Assembly (NCBI GenBank): GCA_021372535.1 | Contig: JAJFUH010000135.1 | Location: forward strand, 18,895-82,894 | Origin: a bacterium | Lineage (GTDB): Bacteria > Latescibacterota > Latescibacteria > Latescibacterales > Latescibacteraceae | DNA: 64,000 bases | Direction of reading: 5' to 3' | In this document: positions 9,774 through 17,665 of the stretch, in pieces | Layout: each line of letters starts with the position of its first letter | Position numbering within the stretch: position 1 is the first letter of the stretch | Program-made: the position numbers and the translations under genes | The notes under the pieces: model-generated | Seen by the model: only the letters and a program-made list of their open reading frames with translations | Database searches by the model: none | What the model was told of the DNA's origin: nothing

Positions 9774-12700
9774 ATGAAACGGTCGATGCGGATAGTTTGC
9801 TTTTTGTTTTTTGTTTTTCTGTGTGGAAGGGTAACGGGACAAAATATTTACGACCTTCGTAAATTAACCGAGCAGGATTGGCTCAACATGTCTACCGAGG
9901 AGAGATTGAATGCCCTCGGCAGGACCAATGCGCAAGCTCAGAACCAGACATATCTTGGAAATTTCGGGACGAATTATGAGAGTTATAGAAAATGGGGATA
10001 TGATTTCTATGAAATGGAAGACCGGTATGAGAATTACTCCTTCCGTGGATTTGAAAACTACAACATCATCGAAGAGCGGCGATTGAGATGGTCGTACAAT
10101 GAATTCGGCGACAGAATCGCCAGGATGCGTTATGATGGTAATATATGGAACGAATCGTATTCCGGGGATGGAACCTACACGGTTACGATGCCGTATAATT
10201 ATATCAACTCGATCGCTCAGGGTCAGGTCGATGGCGTGTGGCTTGCACGGGAATCCACTGAAGACTGGGCAATATCGGTAATCGGTGCCGGTGCGATACG
10301 AACGAAGTACTCTCCGCTGACATTGAGCCTTCCCAATATGCCCGGTATGAGAATCGACTGGCAGTCGCAAAACAATACCATGAGTATTGTCAACAGTAAT
10401 CAGATAATCAGTGATGGAATGCTGGTAAGCAGGGGTGGTGTTCTGTTGCGCGGCGGACGTTTCAGCCGGAAACTCGGTGTTCTTACGATCGGTGCGACCT
10501 ATGCGAACATGTACGCTTCACAGGGGAACAGGGAAGGTGGCGACAGTTGGTACGGCACGGTCAGTAATTTTACTCCGACGCCGCTCATTTATGCTCTGCG
10601 GTTCATGGATGATTCTCCGGATGATAATGAAGGCGGACCCTCTATTTACAATGTAAGACTCAAGGTAAACGGAAAGTACAGGGACGATATCAAGCCCAAG
10701 ATTATCCTTGATGATGTCACCCGTGACCGTACAACGGCAATTACAAAGGTTACCGAACAGGCTTATGTGGACCCGATGTCAACGGCCGGTAACGGCAGAC
10801 CCGAGTTTGATACGCTCCGTTTATTTGAGAATATGCCTAAATATGCCGATTTTTATTATTATTTGGATTATGTTAAGGGAGCCAATCTCAAAAACGTTCA
10901 GAATAACTATGATCTCAATCTCGCTCAACAGTATTTTCAATTTCTCGATCCGGGATCGGGTGTTGTTAATGTAAATGGTACCCAGACGGTCGTGTACTGG
11001 TTTGATATTACCAGTATTACAGAACAAGTGACTCGCGTGGAGGCGGAAATAACAGTTGCCAATGATTATAGAATTCAGACATCGATGGTCTATACGAAAG
11101 AAGTACAGGGCGGTAACGATACAGCCGGTAAGGTGACCAGTTTTTATAATGGTGCATACTGGCGAACAATGGCACAGGCGGAGGGTAATGTCAAGGATGG
11201 TTCTAACCTGACAACATTCACCCTCGATTTCGGATTCCAGGTTGCGTCGATTGTTTATGGTCTGGATGCCAATTTCAATCTGTACGGACTTAAAGTCAAT
11301 GCGGAATATGTTGCCAATTCGAGTCATTATATGTATCCCGATGGACTTCCCGGAACAGGCGAGCCGGAAAATATCGTCTCCGGACAGCCGCCGAGAACTG
11401 GCCACAAGTGGGCTGAAATCGATGACGCATATTATATAACGGCCCAGAAGGACTGGTCGAAGTTCGGGTTTGCGGCTGAGCTCTTTAAAATGGGCAAATT
11501 CTACCGGCCGTGGCTTGATTACTATATGCCCGCAAAAGTTGCATCGAGTACCGGCGGGCAGTCACAGTTGAACACCCGTAACGATACCATGCGTTTGCCG
11601 CTTATCGAGGATAACGACGATAACGATGTATATCCCGATACCATGCCTGTAAACCGTACCATCGGTGCTTATAACATCTATTCACACGAGGATCCCGATG
11701 GTGTGTTTCCCGGCAATGACGAGGATAACGACGGTATTGCGGATAACAACAAGAACAATAACGAAATTGCCGATTACAACGAATCATTTCTTATGTTTGA
11801 TGTGGATCCCGATGAATTTGTTTTCGGCAATGACTTCAATAACAACAACATCCCCGATTTCCGTGAAGACGATATGAAATTCGACACTCCCTATGACCTG
11901 GACCGGAAGGGACATCATGTTTACTTCAGGTATACACCGGCCAGGAGTGTTAACCTGTTTTTCGGATCATTTAAAACCAAGGGTGTCGGTCTCGATTCGA
12001 GAACCAATGATGATTACTTCAAACTTCAGGTCAATTACAATGTGTTTGATGTCGGTAAGTTGTATGCCGAATACCGGTACGAAAAAATACAGGACAATGT
12101 GCGCGATCCCTATATCCAGGTGTCGAACAAGTTCAGAACCGATTACCTTATTCCCGGTATTACTTCGACAATCGGCCGTTTTACCCGTGAATTTCTCTAT
12201 GACGAACTTGAATATAAGGACTCGAAGGTCAACCGGTTTTTCATGGAATCGAAAATCAGAGCCGTACCTTCGATAACTATCGAAAATCACGTGAAATTTG
12301 AGAAAAACGACTGGGTTACAGGTTTTTTATACGACAACACGTACCAGCCTGAACAGACCATCAACACCTTCGCAATGGTTAACAAAGTTGTCTATACCAA
12401 GCAATTCGGAAATTTTGTCTTTTCGCCGGGTGTGAAATTCCGGTTTTATAAGAAAGACCGTGACGATGTCGCGCGTCCCAATGATTACTATACGACGCGG
12501 ATTCCGCTCATCATGCTGAAATATATCATTTCGCCCAGGACCAATTTTACGCTCGGTCTTCAGGGTATTCCCGGATTTGAGTTCCAGTTCAAGGATCTGG
12601 TTCAGAAAGAAAATGACTATGATCAGAAAACCTATGCTCTGCAGCTCGAAAACCGTACGACATATTTCGGATATGAAATCTGGGCTGCGACAGGATTCCG

Positions 12701-12791
12701 GTTTGATGAGCAGACATATAAGGAAACAACCCGCGCATTCGAGGACTACAAGAGTTCTACTCTGTACGTGAATATTCTTCTCGGCTGGTAA
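9774..12791 (+). CDS. Predicted outer-membrane beta-barrel with Asp/Asn-rich calcium-type loops
   Basis: A 1005-residue exported protein; the signal peptide ends near VTGQN and GAGGG lies about 6 bases before the ATG. Much of the sequence alternates aromatic/hydrophobic and polar residues in strand-length stretches, and the final residues (YVNILLGW) end in an aromatic, the usual C-terminal signature of outer-membrane barrels. An insert at about residues 611-702 is packed with D and N in motifs such as DEDNDGIADNN and NDFNNNNIPDFRED, which resemble thrombospondin type 3 / EF-hand-like calcium loops. No TonB box or plug domain was recognised. No family name can be given. It could be a porin-like channel or a surface scaffold working with the two exported proteins upstream. 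A terminator follows at 12811. Confidence 0.6.
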   Translation: MKRSMRIVCFLFFVFLCGRVTGQNIYDLRKLTEQDWLNMSTEERLNALGRTNAQAQNQTYLGNFGTNYESYRKWGYDFYEMEDRYENYSFRGFENYNIIEERRLRWSYNEFGDRIARMRYDGNIWNESYSGDGTYTVTMPYNYINSIAQGQVDGVWLARESTEDWAISVIGAGAIRTKYSPLTLSLPNMPGMRIDWQSQNNTMSIVNSNQIISDGMLVSRGGVLLRGGRFSRKLGVLTIGATYANMYASQGNREGGDSWYGTVSNFTPTPLIYALRFMDDSPDDNEGGPSIYNVRLKVNGKYRDDIKPKIILDDVTRDRTTAITKVTEQAYVDPMSTAGNGRPEFDTLRLFENMPKYADFYYYLDYVKGANLKNVQNNYDLNLAQQYFQFLDPGSGVVNVNGTQTVVYWFDITSITEQVTRVEAEITVANDYRIQTSMVYTKEVQGGNDTAGKVTSFYNGAYWRTMAQAEGNVKDGSNLTTFTLDFGFQVASIVYGLDANFNLYGLKVNAEYVANSSHYMYPDGLPGTGEPENIVSGQPPRTGHKWAEIDDAYYITAQKDWSKFGFAAELFKMGKFYRPWLDYYMPAKVASSTGGQSQLNTRNDTMRLPLIEDNDDNDVYPDTMPVNRTIGAYNIYSHEDPDGVFPGNDEDNDGIADNNKNNNEIADYNESFLMFDVDPDEFVFGNDFNNNNIPDFREDDMKFDTPYDLDRKGHHVYFRYTPARSVNLFFGSFKTKGVGLDSRTNDDYFKLQVNYNVFDVGKLYAEYRYEKIQDNVRDPYIQVSNKFRTDYLIPGITSTIGRFTREFLYDELEYKDSKVNRFFMESKIRAVPSITIENHVKFEKNDWVTGFLYDNTYQPEQTINTFAMVNKVVYTKQFGNFVFSPGVKFRFYKKDRDDVARPNDYYTTRIPLIMLKYIISPRTNFTLGLQGIPGFEFQFKDLVQKENDYDQKTYALQLENRTTYFGYEIWAATGFRFDEQTYKETTRAFEDYKSSTLYVNILLGW

Positions 12792-12810
12792 AAATATGCC
12801 GAATCGTGAA

Positions 12811-12848
12811 AAAAACGAGGCGCTCGATGAGACGTCTCGTTTTTTTTG
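12811..12848 (+). terminator. Intrinsic terminator after the barrel gene
   Basis: Stem ACGAGGCG / CGTCTCGT (12815-12822 with 12833-12840, one G-T pair, 10-base loop) followed by a run of T at 12841-12847. It separates the 5151-12791 surface cluster from the pilus genes. Confidence 0.85.
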
Positions 12849-12916
12849 CTTTTATGAGCTTATCAGCAAGAGATTATCGGTGTTGAAGTTTTTTTCAATC
12901 AAGGATTTCAGACTGT

Positions 12917-13702
12917 ATGAATCATGAGTACATCATTACGATAGTACTTGTTGGTTTACTCGGCTCCGCACTCGGATCATTTCTCAATGTTGTCATATAC
13001 AGGCTGCCCCGCGGGGAATCGCTCGCTTTTCCCGGTTCCCGCTGTCCATTGTGCGGAGTACCGATACGGTATCGTGACAATATACCTGTTCTGAGCTATA
13101 TTGTGCTGGGTGGTCGGTGCAGAGCATGCAGAGCCCCGATATCGAAGATATATCCCCTGATCGAGATACTGACCGCCTGCATGGCGGTGATATTGTTTAT
13201 GCTCAATGACTCCTGGCTGAACTTTACGGCCGACCTTATGCTCGGTTTGATTCTTCTCGCGGTATTTTTTATCGATCTCCGGCATATGATTATTCCTGAC
13301 CGCCTCAACATAGCCGGAGGAGTGCTGGCGTTTGTGTTATCCTTCCGATGGGGGACTTACGGTATTCTCAGGGGCGCTGCCGGCGCCGGTGTGGGGCTGG
13401 TGTTTCTGGGTATCATGATGCTGCTGGGAAAGGTGTTTTTCAAACGTCAGGGTATCGGAATGGGAGATATGAAACTCGCAGCGGTCATCGGATTATTTGT
13501 CGGCCCTTTCTGGTGTTTTATAACTTTTACCCATGCAGTGATTATTGGCGGACTATGGGGGACATTTCAGATTATTTCAGGAAAAATCAAGACAGGACAG
13601 GAGGTCCCTTTCGGCCCTTTTATCGCGCTTGGTGGTTACAGTGTATTATTTTTTCGGCACCAGATACTTTTTATTGTTGACCGCTATCTCGCGATGTTAT
13701 AA
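12917..13702 (+). CDS. pilD: Prepilin peptidase / N-methyltransferase
   Basis: A 261-residue polytopic inner-membrane enzyme that cleaves the leader from type IV prepilins and pseudopilins and methylates the new N-terminus. It has the N-terminal GSFLNVVIYRLPRGESL region, two CxxC pairs (CPLC and CRAC) of the cytoplasmic zinc-binding methyltransferase domain, and the two catalytic aspartates in DLRHMIIPD and GMGDMKL of the A24 peptidase domain. Length is normal for the family. It is the first gene of the pilus region, 240 bases before pilT. It is bifunctional judging from the intact cysteines, and could also serve a type II secretion system elsewhere in the genome. Confidence 0.95.
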   Translation: MNHEYIITIVLVGLLGSALGSFLNVVIYRLPRGESLAFPGSRCPLCGVPIRYRDNIPVLSYIVLGGRCRACRAPISKIYPLIEILTACMAVILFMLNDSWLNFTADLMLGLILLAVFFIDLRHMIIPDRLNIAGGVLAFVLSFRWGTYGILRGAAGAGVGLVFLGIMMLLGKVFFKRQGIGMGDMKLAAVIGLFVGPFWCFITFTHAVIIGGLWGTFQIISGKIKTGQEVPFGPFIALGGYSVLFFRHQILFIVDRYLAML

Positions 13703-13804
13703 AATATATTTGAAACCTGTCGAAAAACGCCGTCCCGATGATAAAACCTGTCAAAGGTCGGCACGAGTCCCCGATTGATGATTTGGGGACCGGCTTACTT
13801 GCTC

Positions 13805-13833
13805 TTGACAGCGGCAAACAATAGATATACAAT
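13805..13833 (+). promoter_or_regulatory. Near-consensus sigma70 promoter for pilT
   Basis: TTGACA (13805-13810), 17 bases, TACAAT (13828-13833). It is among the best promoter matches in the window. The start would be near 13840, giving a leader of about 100 bases before the pilT GTG. Confidence 0.7.
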
Positions 13834-13839
13834 AGATAT

Positions 13840-13941
13840 TGTATTATAGGGCGACTGAAAAGATACTTTTTCACGCCATCCCGGTCTGATTATCGGTTAA
13901 TAACGGGTCGGTGAAAGAATTTTATATGAAGGGAGCATGAA
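13840..13941 (+). promoter_or_regulatory. Structured 5' leader of pilT
   Basis: The leader can fold into one long hairpin: outer arm TTTCAC/GTGAAA (about 13872-13917), an inner CCCG/CGGG arm, and a TTAT/ATAA tip, separated by internal loops. No known riboswitch consensus (c-di-GMP I or II, others) was recognised. The ribosome-binding GGGAG before GTG 13942 lies outside the hairpin. Function unknown. Confidence 0.35.
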
Positions 13942-14997
13942 GTGGCTCAGATCGATAAACTGTTTCGCTTATTAAAAGAACGAAAAGGTTCTGATTTGCA
14001 CATCAGCGTGGGTGCTCCGCCGCTTCTTAGAATTTCAGGTGATCTGACACCGGTCACAAATACGCTGCTTCCGCCGGAAGAAACGAAAAAACTCCTCTAT
14101 GAAATCATGACGCCGTACCAGCAGCAGAAATTCGAGGAGATCAAGGAAGTCGATTTTGCCTATGCCCTTGAAGGCACGGGAAGGTTCAGGGCCAATGTTT
14201 TTATGCAGCACCGTGGGATTGCCGCGGTTTTCCGCATAATTCCCGAGAAGATTCTTTCCATTGAGGAGCTTAAAAGTCCTCCGCAGATACTGAACTTTGC
14301 CAAACTCCACAGGGGGCTCGTACTGTGTACCGGTCCCACCGGAAGCGGAAAATCGACTACCCTCGCTGCTCTGGTCGATTATGTCAATAATACCCGCTCG
14401 GAGCATATCATTACCATCGAGGATCCCATCGAATTTGTTCACCCGAACAAAAAATGCCTCGTCAACCAGCGTGAGCTGCATGCCCATACCGATTCCTTTG
14501 CCGCGGCCCTCAGGTCTGCGCTCCGTCAGGACCCCGATGTCATTCTTGTCGGAGAAATGCGCGACCAGGAGACTATTCAGCTGGCGATGACGGCTGCCGA
14601 AACGGGACATCTCGTTTTTGGAACGCTCCATACGAACAGCGCCGCGAAAACCATCGACCGTATTATCGATGTATTTCCCGCCGCTCAGCAGGGCCAGATT
14701 CGTTCGATGCTTTCAGAGTCCCTGAAAGGCGTTATGGCGCAAACCCTCCTCAAGAAAGTCGGCGGTGGACGTGTAGCAGCCATCGAGATACTTGCTGGAA
14801 CCCCGGCTATTGCAAATCTTATCCGTGAGGGTAAAACGTTCCAGATTCCATCGGTTTTGCAGACATCGAAGAGTGACGGCATGCAGACAGTCGATATGGC
14901 GCTTATCGAACTGTATCAGAAGAAGCTTATAACCGTTAATGATTGTATCGATTTTGCGTCGGATAAGAAAGTTATGAGGGCTCAGCTCGGACAATAA
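13942..14997 (+). CDS. pilT: Type IV pilus retraction ATPase PilT
   Basis: A 351-residue hexameric AAA-type ATPase that drives pilus disassembly (twitching, DNA uptake). It begins with the N-terminal GSDLHISVGAPPLLR typical of PilT, then Walker A GPTGSGKST (residues 132-140), the Asp box ITIEDPIEFVH, Walker B QDPDVILVGEMRD, and the His box with GTLHTNSAAKTIDRI. The C-terminal AIRNLIRE-type motif appears as AIANLIREGKTFQI. The start is GTG 13942 with GGGAG 6 bases upstream; no ATG fits the frame. It is transcribed from its own promoter and separated from pilM by about 300 bases with another promoter and a terminator, so expression of the motor and of the alignment complex can be set independently. 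Identification against PilB is clear from length and motifs. Confidence 0.97.
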   Translation: MAQIDKLFRLLKERKGSDLHISVGAPPLLRISGDLTPVTNTLLPPEETKKLLYEIMTPYQQQKFEEIKEVDFAYALEGTGRFRANVFMQHRGIAAVFRIIPEKILSIEELKSPPQILNFAKLHRGLVLCTGPTGSGKSTTLAALVDYVNNTRSEHIITIEDPIEFVHPNKKCLVNQRELHAHTDSFAAALRSALRQDPDVILVGEMRDQETIQLAMTAAETGHLVFGTLHTNSAAKTIDRIIDVFPAAQQGQIRSMLSESLKGVMAQTLLKKVGGGRVAAIEILAGTPAIANLIREGKTFQIPSVLQTSKSDGMQTVDMALIELYQKKLITVNDCIDFASDKKVMRAQLGQ

Positions 14998-15126
14998 CGA
15001 TAAATTTGTTGTTTGATTGGTTTTTTATAATATACAATAAGTTGTGTGTGTTTTAGTTTATGACGTCATATATTGTTGTCTTCACACATAAGTTTCATTT
15101 TCACAGGGAGTTGTTAAATATTTATC

Positions 15127-15155
15127 TTGACAGATTCAAAAAAGAAAGATAAATT
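15127..15155 (+). promoter_or_regulatory. Sigma70-like promoter for the pilM leader
   Basis: TTGACA (15127-15132), 17 bases, TAAATT (15150-15155). Predicted start near 15162. The transcript would reach the terminator at 15225-15251 after only about 90 bases, before entering pilM. Confidence 0.6.
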
Positions 15156-15224
15156 TAATTGTAATAAGCTGATAAATGGCATATATGAGAGTGATGGCGC
15201 ACAAAGCATTTTCATAATAAGCTC

Positions 15225-15251
15225 ATGGGGGTGAGTTGCCCCCATTTTTTT
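15225..15251 (+). terminator. Intrinsic terminator / possible attenuator just before pilM
   Basis: Perfect stem ATGGGGG / CCCCCAT (15225-15231 with 15239-15245), 7-base loop, then T run to 15251. It lies 48 bases before the pilM start and about 60 bases after the promoter-proximal start near 15162. It could end the pilT transcript, act as an attenuator for pilMNOPQ, or end a small RNA of about 90 bases. The direct repeat AATAAGCT occurs at the start of the leader and again just before the stem. Confidence 0.85.
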
Positions 15252-15298
15252 GTCTTTTTCCGGAAGTGAACATTGGTTGTGATAAAGGACAGCCCGGT

Positions 15299-16348
15299 AT
15301 GCAACTGCTTAAAAAGCAAGTGAGTACGATAGGTCTCGACATCGGATCCAGCATGGTGAAGGCGGTGAAAATGTCAGTTAAAGGGAAGGCCCATGTATTG
15401 GAAAACTTTGCTCTGGAGCCGATTCCGGAAGGTACTGTACAATCCGGAGAGATAAAAGACCCGTCCATCATAGCGCAATCGATTAAAAAAGCTGTTGGCC
15501 GCTGTGATCCTCATGCCAGGGATGTTGTGGTAGCCTTGCCCAATTATGCCATACTTTCGGAAGTTCTTACAATGAATATAACGCCCGAAAAGGAGATGCG
15601 CGAGGCTGTCATTATCGAGGCTGAGCAGATGTCGGCGTTTGACATGAACGATGTCGAGATAGATTACGCCGTCCTGGAGCGTGACGAGGCCGCCAAGAAA
15701 ATGAGAGTACTCATGGTGGTCGCCAAGAACGATATTATTTATGCGTATATAGAATTTCTCAATGAGGCGGGATTACGGCCTGTTATTCTCGATGTTGACC
15801 TGTTTGCCCTGACCAACATTGCCCATATCAATTACGATTTTGAAAAGTACAGAGCGAGTGTGCTTCTTAATATTGGTTCCGAAAGCACGGTCGCTGCATT
15901 TATCAGAAACGGTGTATTCCATTCTTCGCGCGATATATCGGTTGCGGGGATGACCTTTATTAAAAAACTCGAGATGATCTCTGAAATCCCCAAAAACAAG
16001 ATTTTTGATATTATCAGGGGAGACATCGGCGCAGAAAGCAATATTGAAGTCATTGCGGATACGCTGAATACAACGAGCAAGGAATTTGCTAACGCTGTAG
16101 GAGTTGCCATTTCCTATTTTCAGGCCTCCGATGCGGTCGATAAGATCGATCTTGTTGTTCTGACCGGAGGATTTGCATGGATTCCGGGTCTCATTAATGT
16201 GCTCGAACTCCGTACCGGAGCTGAGGTTGTTATTCTTGATCCCTTCAATCATGTCCAGTTTACCGAAGGAATCATGGAAGGAATTGATCCGAAAAAAATC
16301 GGTACGGTATTGTCAACCGCAATGGGCTTGGCTACCCGTAAGGTTTAA
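15299..16348 (+). CDS. pilM: Type IV pilus assembly protein PilM
   Basis: A 349-residue cytoplasmic actin/FtsA-like ATPase that binds the N-terminus of PilN and couples the cytoplasmic motor to the inner-membrane alignment complex. It has the phosphate-1 motif TIGLDIGSSMVKAV near the start and the phosphate-2 region VLTGGFAWIPGL near the end; length is typical. The start is ATG 15299, preceded by AAAGGA; the frame is open further upstream to 15236 but that would run into the terminator stem. First gene of pilM-N-O-P-Q, separated from pilN by 13 bases. Confidence 0.95.
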   Translation: MQLLKKQVSTIGLDIGSSMVKAVKMSVKGKAHVLENFALEPIPEGTVQSGEIKDPSIIAQSIKKAVGRCDPHARDVVVALPNYAILSEVLTMNITPEKEMREAVIIEAEQMSAFDMNDVEIDYAVLERDEAAKKMRVLMVVAKNDIIYAYIEFLNEAGLRPVILDVDLFALTNIAHINYDFEKYRASVLLNIGSESTVAAFIRNGVFHSSRDISVAGMTFIKKLEMISEIPKNKIFDIIRGDIGAESNIEVIADTLNTTSKEFANAVGVAISYFQASDAVDKIDLVVLTGGFAWIPGLINVLELRTGAEVVILDPFNHVQFTEGIMEGIDPKKIGTVLSTAMGLATRKV

Positions 16349-16361
16349 GGCGGAGGAAGCA

Positions 16362-16982
16362 GTGTACATTAACATAAACCTGTTGCCGCGGGAATTAAGA
16401 CCCAAAAAAACGTCATTTCTTTTCAATATCCGTACCCTCATGGTGGTGGTTATTATCGTTGCCGCTGCCGGCCTGGGAGCATATTATTATTACCTCAAGG
16501 GGGCCATCAGGTATCAGGACAGTGCAAAACAGTCGCTCGCGAAACAACAGATACTGCTTTCGGCAACAATAAACCTGCAGGCAGAAGTCGATACGCTTAC
16601 CGTAAAGGTCAGAGAACGTATTAATATCATAAAGGAACTCACCTCGGACAGCGATCTTCGGTTTGCCATGCTTCAGCACATTAACAGTATTTTACCCGAG
16701 AACCTGTGGCTTACGAGTATTGTGGAAAAAGAGGATAAAGGTGTTATTTTATATACACTTGAGGGTATGTCTTATTCAAAGGAAGACATTTCCAGTTTTC
16801 TCCAGGGCCTGGAGAAATACGACAAATTCAGGAATGTGGCATTACAGTCGATAAAACCGTCGCCGATGGAAATCAGGGATGCGTATCAATATGTCGTGAG
16901 TGTCGAGTTGGCTGGATTCGAGCCTCCTCCGCCTCCGAAGGAGAAAGCGCTTCCCTCCAAGCAGGCTGCGGCTAAAAAATAA
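16362..16982 (+). CDS. pilN: Type IV pilus assembly protein PilN
   Basis: A 206-residue bitopic inner-membrane protein. It begins with the conserved YININLLPRE cytoplasmic peptide that docks into PilM, then one membrane segment at about residues 23-48, a coiled region and a small ferredoxin-like periplasmic domain. The start is GTG 16362, because GGAGGA lies about 5 bases before it and the conserved peptide starts right there; the frame is open upstream inside pilM but that part is not real. The proline-lysine-rich tail (about residues 189-206) is unusual but simple. Pairs with PilO. Confidence 0.93.
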   Translation: MYININLLPRELRPKKTSFLFNIRTLMVVVIIVAAAGLGAYYYYLKGAIRYQDSAKQSLAKQQILLSATINLQAEVDTLTVKVRERINIIKELTSDSDLRFAMLQHINSILPENLWLTSIVEKEDKGVILYTLEGMSYSKEDISSFLQGLEKYDKFRNVALQSIKPSPMEIRDAYQYVVSVELAGFEPPPPPKEKALPSKQAAAKK

Positions 16983-16999
16983 TCGGGATGGATTGAACC

Positions 17000-17647
17000 A
17001 TGGCAATAGATTTTGACATAAAAGACCCTAAAAATCAGAAGATGATTGCGATTTTTATGGTCCCGGTTGTCCTGTTGGTTCTTTTCTATCATTTTATGAT
17101 TAAACCGGTAGTGACCGAATTACAGTCGAAAAAAGCCGAGATTGTCACGCTGACACAAAAGCTTGAAGCGACAAAGAAAAGCCTCCATAGCCCTGCAGAG
17201 CTCAACGCTCAAAAAGAGCAGCTTCAGGAAAAATACAGGGAGCTCGAACAGTATCTTCCCGATACGGAAAACGTCGCCAGGCTTCTTGATCAGCTCTCTG
17301 AAGTGGAGTACACGGCGAAAGTATATGTTGTCGGATTTGATGCCACTCAGACGATAGAAGGCAAAGGAAAGCCATACAAACAGAATAAATACAAGATGAC
17401 CGTTCAGTGCGGGTATCATCAGTTTGCCGATTTTATGGGCGGAATTATGACTCTGCCGAGAATCCTGAGCGTTTCGGAATTGAAGATGTCTCTTAATGCC
17501 GATGTGGTTCAGGGAGAAAAAAACGAAGCCGAGGCTCAGACAGACCAGCCGAGAAATCTCACCGTTGAATGTATTCTGTCATCGTATATCTTCACGGGAG
17601 TACAGGCAGAAGAGCCGGTGTCTAAAAAAAGCCCTGCCAAAAAATAG
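17000..17647 (+). CDS. pilO: Type IV pilus assembly protein PilO
   Basis: A 215-residue inner-membrane partner of PilN. A short cytoplasmic N-terminus is followed by one membrane segment (about residues 14-34), a coiled coil (about 38-85) and a ferredoxin-like domain to about 195, ending in a Lys-rich tail like that of PilN. Family and order in the operon agree: PilN and PilO form a heterodimer that holds PilP and positions the secretin. It is 17 bases behind pilN and 18 bases before pilP. Confidence 0.92.
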   Translation: MAIDFDIKDPKNQKMIAIFMVPVVLLVLFYHFMIKPVVTELQSKKAEIVTLTQKLEATKKSLHSPAELNAQKEQLQEKYRELEQYLPDTENVARLLDQLSEVEYTAKVYVVGFDATQTIEGKGKPYKQNKYKMTVQCGYHQFADFMGGIMTLPRILSVSELKMSLNADVVQGEKNEAEAQTDQPRNLTVECILSSYIFTGVQAEEPVSKKSPAKK

Positions 17648-17665
17648 ATGTGACGGGTTGATGCT

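Noticed and set aside
13756..13797. GTCCCC / GGGGAC hairpin behind pilD as an intrinsic terminator
   Set aside because: The stem is good, but no T-tract follows; it may still slow transcription or protect the 3' end.
13840..15298. c-di-GMP (GEMM) riboswitch before pilT or pilM
   Set aside because: The conserved GCACAGGGCAAACC and GACGCAAAGCC segments are not present in either leader.
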